DNA from: Leptospira abararensis
GTDB taxonomy: Bacteria > Spirochaetota > Leptospiria > Leptospirales > Leptospiraceae
Length of the DNA stretch: 64,000 nt
Assembly: GCF_016918735.1 (NCBI RefSeq)
Contig: NZ_JAFFPR010000018.1
Span: 1 to 64,000, forward strand
Direction of reading: 5' to 3'
This document shows positions 8,814 through 16,761 of the stretch, one piece after another. The notes under the pieces were generated by a model that made no database searches, was not told the origin of the DNA, and was given only the letters and a program-made list of their open reading frames with translations. Numbering within the stretch: position 1 is the stretch's first letter; each line of letters starts with the position of its first letter. Made by a program: the position numbers and the translations under genes.

Positions 8814-9680
8814 TTATTTTTTAAAATACTTCCCGATTTTTTTCACAGGAAAATACAAAATACCTACAAGGAAAAATAAAGGAATCATCCAAATCAGATA
8901 GTATGTTAATTCTAAAAATACATTTAGGATTCCAATAAAAGCATTTTTGTACGTTGGGACTTGGATTTTATCCGGTGGGATGGGTGTCGAAAAATTTACG
9001 TTTAAGGTGGCCCATTTTACCTTATCTTTGATTTTCCAAATTTCATGTTCCGAATTGTCCAAATTATTTTCGCTATCGGTTACAGCTTCTTCGATCGCTT
9101 GCCAATTTTTTGAATTGGCTGAAGTTTGGTTGTTCGCATTCGAACGTCGAGCTAAACGAATTTTTTCACGATTTGATTTGATCTTCTGCCAAACCATTCC
9201 TTCGGTATGATCTACAGTGGAAATGTCTTCACTAAGTAATACCCCATAAGTATCCAATTCAATCAAGGCTTCATATAATTTTTCGGAATGGATATGAACG
9301 CGAAGGCTCATATAAGGAGAGTCTGCATTCACAGCAGAACTACTTTCGATATAACCATATTTGGTGATAAAACCAAGGATATCCTTACGTGTTTTAATCA
9401 AATTTTGGGTTTGGTAACTTAATTGGACTTGGTATTCGAGTAATCGTTCGGAACTAGTGGGGATAGGAACAAATACTTGTCCTAATTGGCTTTCGACTGA
9501 CGGTTGTTCAACGTTCTCTTCGACTCTCGGAGCACTGGGAGCCACTTTTTTTTCACTAGCAACATCCATGGAACGCATCTCGGCTTCGAGCGGTGCCGTA
9601 CTTTCCCCGTTAGATTCTTTTCCACAGTTCAGGGTGAAGACAAACAGTACGAAGATTAAAAATATTATTTTATTTCTCAC
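8814..9680 (-). CDS. DUF4349-family lipoprotein
   Basis: A 288-residue protein starting at a GTG with AAGGA 7 nt upstream. The N-terminus (MRNKIIFLIFVLFVFTLNCGKES) is a lipoprotein signal with lipobox TLNC. After a low-complexity acidic/proline stretch comes a DUF4349-like periplasmic domain (RLLEYQVQLSYQTQNLIKTR, a helical coiled coil around residues 160-215, then KWATLNVNFS). A C-terminal membrane segment (FLELTYYLIWMIPLFFLVGILYF) and a basic tail follow. DUF4349 proteins are widespread envelope proteins of unknown role. The gene is followed by a hairpin terminator. Confidence 0.8.
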   Translation of the reverse strand: MRNKIIFLIFVLFVFTLNCGKESNGESTAPLEAEMRSMDVASEKKVAPSAPRVEENVEQPSVESQLGQVFVPIPTSSERLLEYQVQLSYQTQNLIKTRKDILGFITKYGYIESSSAVNADSPYMSLRVHIHSEKLYEALIELDTYGVLLSEDISTVDHTEGMVWQKIKSNREKIRLARRSNANNQTSANSKNWQAIEEAVTDSENNLDNSEHEIWKIKDKVKWATLNVNFSTPIPPDKIQVPTYKNAFIGILNVFLELTYYLIWMIPLFFLVGILYFPVKKIGKYFKK

Positions 9681-9778
9681 AAAAAATCCTTACTAACCAT
9701 TTCTATAGTTACTTAACAGCTCTCCTTAGACAGATTCTCAATAAGAAGTGGTTAAAATCTCCGACGAGTAAAACTGTC

Positions 9779-11023
9779 TTATAGTTTTTTACTTAAAAAA
9801 GATTTCGAAGGAATCAGAAATGGAACTTCTAACTCAACAGTTCCCATTCCCCCACTAATTACTTCCACGGGTTTCTCTTTATAAAAAATTTGATCTACAG
9901 TAAACGTTAAGGGATCCGGATCTGTGGTTGTGATCACTTCCATCACATCCCCTTTTTGGATTTTATTTTTGACTTCAATGACAATTCGTTTTGTATCGGA
10001 TTTATATTCTTTTACAAACCCTGCATACTTTTGACTCATCTGTAAACTCGTTCCAAATTCATTGTTTTGGAAATCTCTTTCCTCTTCAGGAACTCTATCT
10101 TCCATCCCACGAGTTAAAAACCCAGAAAAATATTTTCTAGAAGAAACTTTATCCAGTTCTAGTAACCACTTCCTGTCAAAACCTTCTCCTCGTGCAATCC
10201 TATCTAAGGTGTGTCTGTAACTGCGAGCCACCATCCCCACATAATAATCGTTTTTAGTGCGACCTTCCACTTTTAAAGAATCCACTCCCGCATCACATAA
10301 CTCTTGTAAGAATTCAATAGCTCGTAGATCTTTTGAATTCATTAAAAAGGTTCCCTCCTCGTCTGTAATGAGTTCCATCGCCTCATCATTCTGTTTCGGA
10401 TTGGTCACAAACACTTTATACAAATCCCGACAGGCGTTATTACAAGAACCTTGGTTGGCATCCCGTTTTTTAAAATAATTACTCATAAAACAACGACCAC
10501 TATGGGCGATACAAATGGATCCATGAACAAACACTTCAATTTCCATATCAGGAACTTCATTTTTGATTTCTGTTATTTCAGAAATAGAAACTTCACGCGA
10601 CAAAATGACGCGAGTGGCACCAAATTTTTTCCAAAATTTTACTGCCGCATAATTCATTGTATTGGCTTGGACTGAAATATGAATGTCGATTTCAGGGTGA
10701 GTTTCTTTAGTCATAAGTATCAAACCAGGATCAGCCATAATCAATGCATCCGGTTTTAGAGCCGCCATCCTATCTAAATACTTTGGATAGGATGGTAACT
10801 TAGAATTTCTGGGAATGTTATTCACAGTGAAATAGATTTTTTTACCGAGTTTCCGGGCAAGGGATACACCCGCTTCCAATGCCTCAATAGTAAAATCGTT
10901 TTCTCTCGCTCGCAAGGAAAACCTAGGGACACCACAATAGGCTGCATCGGCACCAAATAGATAAGCAATTTCTAATTTTTCTAAACTTCCCGCGGGAAGT
11001 AACAGTTCTGGAATTTTTCTCAT
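9779..11023 (-). CDS. trhP: Peptidase U32-family protein, TrhP (YegQ) type
   Basis: The protein matches the U32 family, in particular TrhP/YegQ, which with prephenate-derived chemistry makes 5-hydroxyuridine at tRNA position 34. It starts IPELLLPAGSLEKLEIA and carries FVHGSICIAHSGRCFMSNY followed by DANQGSCNNACRD, four cysteines probably binding an iron-sulfur cluster. The length (about 414 residues) fits the shorter TrhP type rather than RlhA. I prefer the ATG at 11023, directly before the conserved start; an in-frame ATG at 11050 would add nine residues. Despite the family name, it is not expected to be a protease. Monocistronic. Confidence 0.82.
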   Translation of the reverse strand: MRKIPELLLPAGSLEKLEIAYLFGADAAYCGVPRFSLRARENDFTIEALEAGVSLARKLGKKIYFTVNNIPRNSKLPSYPKYLDRMAALKPDALIMADPGLILMTKETHPEIDIHISVQANTMNYAAVKFWKKFGATRVILSREVSISEITEIKNEVPDMEIEVFVHGSICIAHSGRCFMSNYFKKRDANQGSCNNACRDLYKVFVTNPKQNDEAMELITDEEGTFLMNSKDLRAIEFLQELCDAGVDSLKVEGRTKNDYYVGMVARSYRHTLDRIARGEGFDRKWLLELDKVSSRKYFSGFLTRGMEDRVPEEERDFQNNEFGTSLQMSQKYAGFVKEYKSDTKRIVIEVKNKIQKGDVMEVITTTDPDPLTFTVDQIFYKEKPVEVISGGMGTVELEVPFLIPSKSFLSKKL

Positions 11024-11159
11024 CTGGGATATACTCTTTACCCATCCCAAAAGAATCCCCTTTTCTAAAAAGGAAAATATATAAGATAGATTTTTAGATT
11101 GTTTCTAAAAATAAAAAAGGAAACGACAAAGAGATCCATCCATTCCATTCTAATCTATC

Positions 11160-11654
11160 ATGTTGATTTACTTTATACTTTTAATCTTACATATTTTCTC
11201 TGCGATGGTTTGGGTGGGAGGAATGATTTTTTATGTAATCGTAGTGATGCCTGTCATACGAAATCCGGAACTAAAAGATCAGAAATTAAGGTTACTCCAA
11301 TTAACAGCTCTCCAGTTTAGAAATATATCTTACTTTATTTTTTTAGTTTTTCTTATCTCAGGGATAGGACTTCTATATAACAAAGGTTATTTTGAATCAA
11401 ATGGAGCACTTTTTTCAACTAACATAGGTTTCATGTTTCTATCTAAAATAGGATTATTTACCATTTTATTTTTATCTTCTTTATATCACGACTTTGTGAC
11501 TGGCCCCAAAACATTTCTCTACTTAACAACTGATCCTGTTCAATATGAACGGTATAGAAAAACTTCTGCTTTCTTTGGTAGATTCAATTTGTTGGTATCC
11601 GTTTCGATTGCGATTTTAGGAATCCTTGTGTCCCGGGGATTCTCCCTTTTCTGA
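11160..11654 (+). CDS. CopD/DUF4149-like four-helix membrane protein
   Basis: A 164-residue protein with four predicted membrane helices. The first carries HIFSAMVWVGGMIFY, the H-x(6)-WVGG signature of the CopD-like superfamily, whose members are found with copper handling and haem proteins. The third helix follows GFMFLSKIGLF. It precedes the FadL-type porin by about 50 nt and may share its transcript. Copper or haem binding is possible from the family signature but is not shown. Confidence 0.65.
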   Translation: MLIYFILLILHIFSAMVWVGGMIFYVIVVMPVIRNPELKDQKLRLLQLTALQFRNISYFIFLVFLISGIGLLYNKGYFESNGALFSTNIGFMFLSKIGLFTILFLSSLYHDFVTGPKTFLYLTTDPVQYERYRKTSAFFGRFNLLVSVSIAILGILVSRGFSLF

Positions 11655-11701
11655 ATTTTTATCCCCTTGACTTCGAAAGGTCTCCTCTTCCTTTGGAGTA
11701 A

Positions 11702-13096
11702 ATGATTTCGAGTCGCATTTTCATATTTTTATTCATTCTAATTCTAATCTTGGATCCGAGGCTTTCCCCCACTCTGGAGGCCTTTCACGGAATCCTACAG
11801 CCGGCGTTTGGAGCAAGACAAGCGGGAATGGGAGGTGCCTTCCAAGCAGTGGGAGGATCGGTGATGGATTTGGAATCGAATCCATCCCATCTGGCACGAG
11901 TCAAACGTACCAAATGGGAGTTAGGTTCTGCAATCCATTTGCCCACGATTGAATATAATGACGAGTACATTGATCCAGATCCTAGTCGTTCTTATCGAAA
12001 CTCCACAGTGGAACATCCGAAAGCAGTTCTACCTTATATCGGGATCATCAAACCTATATCTGAAAATATCAGTATTGGTTTTGCTTTGTATGCACAAGGT
12101 GGTGGGGGCGGACAGTTTAAAAATATCAAACGACATACTCCTGATGGTAGAACACTTAATGAAACCTTTGGGACAAACATCCCCATCATCGGAGAAAGTA
12201 CAAAAGCAGTAGAAGATTTAAATTTTAGATTTATGACCATGAAATCTACGTTTGGTGCCGGTTTCAAAAAAGGAAACTTTGCCATAGGTGCGGGTTTTGA
12301 CTTAGTTTACGGGTTTATGGAATTAAAAAGAACCTACCAAGATGAAACAAGAAGCCTTACCATCCCTGGTGGAATTCGTTATCAAAGTGATTCGGCCTAT
12401 ACTATGGGAGGAAAAGTCGGAGTTTCCTATGATCTAACAGAAAATATACGAATTGCTTATTCCTACACTACCAGAAATTTTTTACCCATGGATGGAACCA
12501 TGAAGGTAGATGGTTACGCACCAGAAAGATCCTTCGGAACAAGAGTGTCTCGGTATATGATTTGGCCAGACAAACATATCGCAGGAATTTCCTACCGCAC
12601 CGATAGGTTTATCATCGACTTCGATATCAAATACATTCCTTGGTCTGAAAGTTTCAATTCTAGTAAATTTCGCCTAGAGGATGTTTGGGTAAGGACACCC
12701 ATTGGAGTGGAAACCAATGCCTTTCAATTCAATTTAAATTGGAAAAATCAAACCATATTTGCCATTGGAGCTGAGTATAAGTGGAATGATCGTTTTATGA
12801 GTCGAATGGGATATAGTTATGGAAATAATGTAATTCCTGCTAGTGGCGTAAGTCCCATGTTAGGAGCAAGTATAGAACACCATCTTTCGATGGGAGGAAG
12901 TATCTCCTGGAATGATTCCACAATACACATTGCTTGCGAATATGGATTTCCTAAAAAAACTTATGGGGGAAAAACTTCAGACTGGACGTTATCCCATGCC
13001 ATCTATTCTAGTAAAGAAATTCATCCATTCCAATTTTCTTATAACAAACAAATGAGTGTATTTAGTATTTATCTTGGAATGGAACAAAATATTTAA
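11702..13096 (+). CDS. OmpP1/FadL/TodX-family outer membrane protein
   Basis: A 464-residue protein with a signal peptide (ISSRIFIFLFILILIL) and an N-terminal plug-like segment (FHGILQPAFGARQAGMGGAF), typical of FadL/OmpP1, where N-terminal residues fill a 14-strand barrel. The body shows alternating beta strands with glycine- and aromatic-rich turns (SIGFALYAQGGGGGQFKN, YGFMELKRTYQD). The family moves hydrophobic molecules such as long-chain fatty acids across the outer membrane. The next gene, a cytochrome c'-like protein, begins 10 nt after the stop, suggesting cotranscription. Confidence 0.85.
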   Translation: MISSRIFIFLFILILILDPRLSPTLEAFHGILQPAFGARQAGMGGAFQAVGGSVMDLESNPSHLARVKRTKWELGSAIHLPTIEYNDEYIDPDPSRSYRNSTVEHPKAVLPYIGIIKPISENISIGFALYAQGGGGGQFKNIKRHTPDGRTLNETFGTNIPIIGESTKAVEDLNFRFMTMKSTFGAGFKKGNFAIGAGFDLVYGFMELKRTYQDETRSLTIPGGIRYQSDSAYTMGGKVGVSYDLTENIRIAYSYTTRNFLPMDGTMKVDGYAPERSFGTRVSRYMIWPDKHIAGISYRTDRFIIDFDIKYIPWSESFNSSKFRLEDVWVRTPIGVETNAFQFNLNWKNQTIFAIGAEYKWNDRFMSRMGYSYGNNVIPASGVSPMLGASIEHHLSMGGSISWNDSTIHIACEYGFPKKTYGGKTSDWTLSHAIYSSKEIHPFQFSYNKQMSVFSIYLGMEQNI

Positions 13097-13106
13097 AAGG
13101 GAAAAA

Positions 13107-13589
13107 ATGAATTCAAAATCTATTGGAAAATTTGCGATCGGACTCTGGATTGTAACAGTCATCACACTTGGGTATTTTTTTTATTTCGGAAGTACAAGCC
13201 GTTCTCTTGACAATCGAACTGCCATACACCTAACACCTGCAGAACGACAATTAGTGCTGACTGAAATGAGGGCCCTACTCACAGCAGTCAATGGAATGCT
13301 TGGCGGACTTGCAGACAAAGACTACGAAAGTGCAGCAAAAGCCGCAGATGCAGTCGGCATGGGTCTTGTGGCCAGTTTAGAACACCAGGAAAAAACTATC
13401 CTTTTGAAACTTCCTGTGGAATTCAAAAAACTGGGTTTTGGAACTCATGAAAAGTTTGATGAAATCGCGGCAAAAATTCGCAAAAAACAAGATATCCATA
13501 ACTTACTAAAAGAAATGGATGAACTCACACGTAATTGTGTGGCTTGCCATGCTAGTTACAAAATAGAACTCGACTCGGAAAAAAAATAA
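13107..13589 (+). CDS. Membrane-anchored cytochrome c'-like protein
   Basis: About 160 residues, starting at the ATG at 13107 behind AAAAGGG. An N-terminal membrane helix (FAIGLWIVTVITLGYFFYFG) anchors a helical domain ending with a single haem-binding motif, CVACHASYK, near the C-terminus. A C-terminal CxxCH on a four-helix domain is the arrangement of class II cytochromes (cytochrome c'), which bind NO. It sits between the FadL porin and two heme-copper-like membrane proteins, at the left edge of the nitrogen-oxide region, so a role in NO binding or electron transfer is plausible. Confidence 0.7.
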   Translation: MNSKSIGKFAIGLWIVTVITLGYFFYFGSTSRSLDNRTAIHLTPAERQLVLTEMRALLTAVNGMLGGLADKDYESAAKAADAVGMGLVASLEHQEKTILLKLPVEFKKLGFGTHEKFDEIAAKIRKKQDIHNLLKEMDELTRNCVACHASYKIELDSEKK

Positions 13590-13612
13590 TCTAAGAACAA
13601 ACTGGATTATTT

Positions 13613-14026
13613 ATGCCAAAGATTTCAAGATACTTTATTAAGTCTGGAATGTTGTATTTGTTGTTTGGAATTTTAGTTTATGCTTACTCTGAATTTCCAG
13701 GATCTCACTGGAATATTCATCTAATGCCTGTTTACTGGCACATGATAGCCCTTGGTTGGATCACTCAAATCATTATGGGAGTTTCTCTTTGGATGTATCC
13801 TAAGGGAAAAAATCCAGGAGCAAAAAACGGATCCAATCTTTCTTGGATGGCTTATGTTTGTTTAAACTCAGGGCTTATCTTTCGCATTCTTTCTGAGCCT
13901 TTTTTGTATCTCAATAGAGACCTCTCCATTATCCCTTTTGTTAGTTCCATCTTTTTACAATTTGCGGGAATCCTTTGTTTTGTCTTGGAAATTTGGCCAA
14001 GACTCGAACCGCAAAGGAAAAAATAG
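13613..14026 (+). CDS. Small heme-copper-oxidase-like membrane protein (copy 1)
   Basis: A 137-residue protein with four predicted membrane helices. The second region reads HLMPVYWHMIALGWITQIIMGVSLWMYPKG, with histidines placed as in small proteins related to cbb3-oxidase subunit I, NorB or NnrS helices. It is followed 5 nt later by a second protein of the same plan, where HLMPVYWHMIALGW matches FLPLHFTILIWGF and GVSLWMYPK matches GNAYWMFPK. The pair probably forms a heterodimer in the inner membrane, perhaps binding haem or copper. No enzymatic activity can be assigned. Confidence 0.6.
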   Translation: MPKISRYFIKSGMLYLLFGILVYAYSEFPGSHWNIHLMPVYWHMIALGWITQIIMGVSLWMYPKGKNPGAKNGSNLSWMAYVCLNSGLIFRILSEPFLYLNRDLSIIPFVSSIFLQFAGILCFVLEIWPRLEPQRKK

Positions 14027-14031
14027 AATCT

Positions 14032-14442
14032 ATGTTTCCTATACAATCCGTTTGGTTCATTCGAATTTCCCTGATCTACCTACTCATCGGATCCTTGTTA
14101 GGAGCTCTCCTAATGATTCAGAAAGCCTTTGAATGGAATCCCACAATTTGGAAATTCCTACCTTTGCATTTTACCATTCTGATTTGGGGATTTTTGATTC
14201 CGTTTATCATGGGAAATGCGTATTGGATGTTTCCCAAATTTCTTTCAGAATTTCCGAGGGGGTCGAGTTGGCAGGCATGGATGATGTTTTGTAGTTACCA
14301 TCTTGGACTCATTTTGTATTTAATCACAAAAATTCTTTTTCCCTATGATTCCTTGGCCCTACTTGGAAAGTTTCTCATCTTTTTTGGTTTAGTTACATTT
14401 ATAAAACTTACTTGGGCACGGGTGATTTCCTATAATTCATAA
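14032..14442 (+). CDS. Small heme-copper-oxidase-like membrane protein (copy 2)
   Basis: About 136 residues with four membrane helices, starting at the ATG at 14032 behind AGGAAAAAAT; an upstream start at 13975 would overlap the previous gene and add a polar tail. It shares the helix 2 pattern (LPLHFTILIWGFLIPFIMGNAYWMFPK) with its neighbour, so the two are likely a tandem duplication that has diverged. The histidine in PLHF is retained, but fewer histidines remain than in copy 1. Last gene of the run from the FadL porin; an FNR-type site follows. Confidence 0.6.
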   Translation: MFPIQSVWFIRISLIYLLIGSLLGALLMIQKAFEWNPTIWKFLPLHFTILIWGFLIPFIMGNAYWMFPKFLSEFPRGSSWQAWMMFCSYHLGLILYLITKILFPYDSLALLGKFLIFFGLVTFIKLTWARVISYNS

Positions 14443-14454
14443 AAAATAGGTTCA

Positions 14455-14468
14455 TTGATCTAGATCAA
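14455..14468 (+). promoter_or_regulatory. FNR/DNR-type palindrome
   Basis: TTGATCTAGATCAA exactly matches the FNR pattern TTGAT-N4-ATCAA and is a perfect palindrome (16 bp with flanking A/T). TAATTT at 14491-14496 lies 22 nt downstream, the spacing of a class II activator site centred at -41.5 over a -10 box. The predicted transcript would begin at about 14503, almost at the ATG at 14502. Confidence 0.75.
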
Positions 14469-14501
14469 TTCCTTCCTACAAGATGAGTGGTAATTTGTAC
14501 C

Positions 14502-14915
14502 ATGAAGTATTTTAACTCTACTTTCCATGGTTTTATTTTATTCCTAATAACGGTTTCGTTCTCATGCCATGAACATACTGGTTCAAAATTTCCCGAACTA
14601 AATAATGGCAAAGCTTGGCTGGCGGACAAATCTACAAGGTTGGGATTTCAGAAGATGGACGAACAATTTCATCATGCTAATTCTCTTGAGTCAATAGAGG
14701 ACTACCATAAACAAGCAGATCAAATTTTATCTATTATCAATGAAATTCAATCTTCTTGTACAATGTCAGGACAAGGTCATGAAGAACTACATAAATATAT
14801 AAATTTATTATTAGAAGAAGTGCATATCATGAAAGGAAATGATATTGGATTAGCTAAAAAAGCAAAATCAGATCTCGTGGAAAAAATAACTAGATATTCG
14901 TTATACTTTGAATGA
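14502..14915 (+). CDS. Small FNR-regulated lipoprotein of unknown function
   Basis: About 137 residues starting MKYFNSTFHGFILFLITVSFSCHEH, a lipoprotein signal with Cys after SFS. The mature part is helical, with histidines and a GQGHEELHKYINLLLEEVHIMKG stretch that could bind a metal, and a single further cysteine (SSCTMSG). No family is recognised. The perfect FNR-type site just upstream suggests expression under low oxygen or nitrogen oxides, alongside the convergent hemerythrin and the nos genes. Confidence 0.6.
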   Translation: MKYFNSTFHGFILFLITVSFSCHEHTGSKFPELNNGKAWLADKSTRLGFQKMDEQFHHANSLESIEDYHKQADQILSIINEIQSSCTMSGQGHEELHKYINLLLEEVHIMKGNDIGLAKKAKSDLVEKITRYSLYFE

Positions 14916-14940
14916 ACAAAGTAAATTCAAAAAACTGTAG

Positions 14941-15378
14941 TTATATACTAAACTTAATGAACGGTTTGTAATCTAAATCTTCTTTCAGGATATGATTAGT
15001 AAGCCAAGCGCGTAAAAAATCAATTAAATCCTTAAAGAACGTATCCAATAATTCATCATTAGAAAGTAAATTTCCCTGATTCAGTCGATTCTTTAGATCC
15101 AATATTTTATCTGTAAACTTATTATGTTGTAGGATATGAGCTTCCAGATTCGGATATTGATTGAGTTCCATCACACGCTCTTCAATCAAAAAATGACTCA
15201 GCGTATAATCCTCAAGTTCAGAAACTGCCTCGAGTAACACCTTCGATTTTCCTGAAAGGTGGTGTTTGTTTTCTTCATAAACTACTTCGATATTGTTAAT
15301 CAACCGAAAGAGTTTTTTATGTTGAGAATCAATCTCGGAAATATTCGTTTCATACTTCGAATCCCAATGCGCTATCAT
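14941..15378 (-). CDS. Bacteriohemerythrin
   Basis: A 145-residue single-domain hemerythrin. Di-iron ligands are visible in family order: H20 (IDSQHKKLF), H62 and E66 (SHFLIEERV), H81 and H85 (AHILQHNKF), H129 and D134 (NHILKEDLDY). Single-domain bacteriohemerythrins bind O2 or NO for storage, delivery or sensing. It is transcribed towards the FNR-regulated lipoprotein and back-to-back with the nos operon, so oxygen or NO buffering during N2O respiration is a reasonable role. A 7-bp inverted repeat lies about 95-116 nt upstream. Confidence 0.9.
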   Translation of the reverse strand: MIAHWDSKYETNISEIDSQHKKLFRLINNIEVVYEENKHHLSGKSKVLLEAVSELEDYTLSHFLIEERVMELNQYPNLEAHILQHNKFTDKILDLKNRLNQGNLLSNDELLDTFFKDLIDFLRAWLTNHILKEDLDYKPFIKFSI

Positions 15379-15471
15379 AAGAGCCTCGTTCTTTCAGGAT
15401 TTTGCACTGCCCAAAGAGGACAAGTGATTAATCCCAAACATTGCGAAACTATAGATTTCACTAAGCCTATG

Positions 15472-15494
15472 ATTAGAATAAGAATCGTTCTAAT
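15472..15494. promoter_or_regulatory. Inverted repeat between hemerythrin and nos operon
   Basis: ATTAGAA and TTCTAAT are separated by 9 nt. The size (23 bp) and A/T richness resemble operators of dimeric regulators, but it does not fit the 7-1-7 Fur layout well. The rest of this 300-nt intergenic stretch holds a GCGAAG/CTTCGC hairpin (15559-15574) and the FNR-type site at 15625. Confidence 0.25.
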
Positions 15495-15624
15495 TGATTC
15501 CCAAAGGAATGCTAAACTGTCAGAGAACAGGCTTTCTACCGCTTCTTCCGTTTTTTATGCGAAGCTTACTTCGCTTACTCATCCCCCTAATTGACAATTA
15601 TCAACACAAAGGATTCGACCCATC

Positions 15625-15638
15625 TTGATCTAGATCAA
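15625..15638 (+). promoter_or_regulatory. FNR/DNR-type palindrome before the nos operon
   Basis: A second perfect TTGATCTAGATCAA. TTCAAT at 15661-15666 lies 22 nt downstream, the class II FNR spacing, giving an expected transcript start near 15673. The site precedes fasciclin-nosC-nosZ and the rest of the nos genes, so it probably drives the whole cluster. Confidence 0.8.
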
Positions 15639-15679
15639 TTCATCTTCGCAAAATCTGGCATTCAATGGGAGGTGAACCA

Positions 15680-16261
15680 ATGAGTGGGCGGTATCCAATG
15701 AACAAAAAAATCTTTCAATTAACCATGATAACAATTGTCACCTGTCTTTCGCTAGTCGGTGTTTCTTGCGGAAAGGATGAAAATTCCAATGCAGGCCAAG
15801 GAATATCTGCCGTTGCCGATGACAAATCACAACAAGATGTATTAAAAATTGCTTTGGGTTCAAAAGACCATACAACCCTTGTCGCTGCTGTCCAAGCTGC
15901 TGGACTCGTGGATTCCCTTGCCAACCAAGGCCCGTTCACTGTGTTCGCACCAACAAACGATGCATTTGCAAAGTTACCGGCAGGTACTGTGGATGACCTT
16001 TTAAAACTCAGCCAAAAGGATTCTTTAAAGAACATCTTGGAATACCATGTTGTGGTGGGTAATTTAACTGAATCCATTTTGAAATCAGAGTTCACCGGCA
16101 AAGATGACGAACTCGGTATGGCAAATGGAGGTCACACAAAAGTTTCCGTAAAAAATGGAAAGGTTATGATCAATGGTGCCACCATTATCGCATCCGTTCC
16201 TGCTACTAACGGGATCATCCATGTAGTAGACACAGTCTTACTACCTCCTGCGAAGAAATGA
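15680..16261 (+). CDS. Fasciclin-domain lipoprotein at the head of the nos operon
   Basis: A lipoprotein signal (MNKKIFQLTMITIVTCLSLVG then lipobox GVSC) is followed by one complete FAS1 domain: DHTTLVAAVQAAGLVDSL, GPFTVFAPTNDAFAKLP, LKNILEYHVVVG, KVMINGATIIA and NGIIHVVDTVLLP. FAS1 domains mediate adhesion or ligand binding. The start at 15680 has a GGGAGGT site 6 nt upstream; an ATG at 15698 gives a cleaner signal peptide and a longer leader if transcription starts at about 15673. First gene of the nos operon, 30 nt before the cytochrome. Its role there is unknown; an extracytoplasmic assembly or anchoring role is a guess. Confidence 0.85.
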   Translation: MSGRYPMNKKIFQLTMITIVTCLSLVGVSCGKDENSNAGQGISAVADDKSQQDVLKIALGSKDHTTLVAAVQAAGLVDSLANQGPFTVFAPTNDAFAKLPAGTVDDLLKLSQKDSLKNILEYHVVVGNLTESILKSEFTGKDDELGMANGGHTKVSVKNGKVMINGATIIASVPATNGIIHVVDTVLLPPAKK

Positions 16262-16291
16262 TAAATACTAAAATACTAAGGAGTATTTAAG

Positions 16292-16753
16292 ATGAACCCT
16301 TCAAAATTAACCGGAGTGCACTACCGACTGAAACTCGGACTTATAGTAGGACTCTTAATCAGTATGACAATTATTTCCTGTGGAGGAGACAAAACAGAAG
16401 AAACACCGTCATCTAACGCAAGTTCTAAGGGAATAGGGCCAGTGTCGTCTGTTACCCTGGGAACATTAGACCAGTCAATGGCCGATCGTGGAAAAAAACA
16501 ATTTGAAGCCAAGTGTTCCGCTTGTCACAAATTTGAGGAAAAGGTTGTAGGACCTGCTCTCCAAGATGTTACACTCCGCCGAACTCCTGAATGGATTATG
16601 AATATGATTCTAAACCCAATCGAGATGACTCAAAAAGATCCAATCGGACAAGAGTTACTCGGTGAACACTTAACTCAAATGACTTTTCAAAATATTAAGG
16701 AAGAAGAAGCACGAGAGATCCTCGAATACTTCCGCAAGATGGATTTAAAATAG
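16292..16753 (+). CDS. nosC: Mono-haem cytochrome c lipoprotein, probable electron donor to NosZ
   Basis: A 153-residue protein with a lipoprotein signal (IISC, Cys30), then a class I cytochrome c domain: CSACHKF with haem cysteines C75 and C78 and H79, a conserved VGPAL segment, and a likely Met ligand in HLTQMTFQNI. The ATG follows AAGGAG. It lies 8 nt before nosZ, matching clade II nos clusters in which small c-type cytochromes pass electrons to NosZ. The symbol nosC is by position and family; orthology was not tested. Confidence 0.8.
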   Translation: MNPSKLTGVHYRLKLGLIVGLLISMTIISCGGDKTEETPSSNASSKGIGPVSSVTLGTLDQSMADRGKKQFEAKCSACHKFEEKVVGPALQDVTLRRTPEWIMNMILNPIEMTQKDPIGQELLGEHLTQMTFQNIKEEEAREILEYFRKMDLK

Positions 16754-16761
16754 GTAACTAT

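Noticed and set aside
14455..15638. CRP (cAMP receptor protein) sites
   Set aside because: The palindromes are TTGAT-N4-ATCAA (FNR/DNR type), not TGTGA-N6-TCACA.
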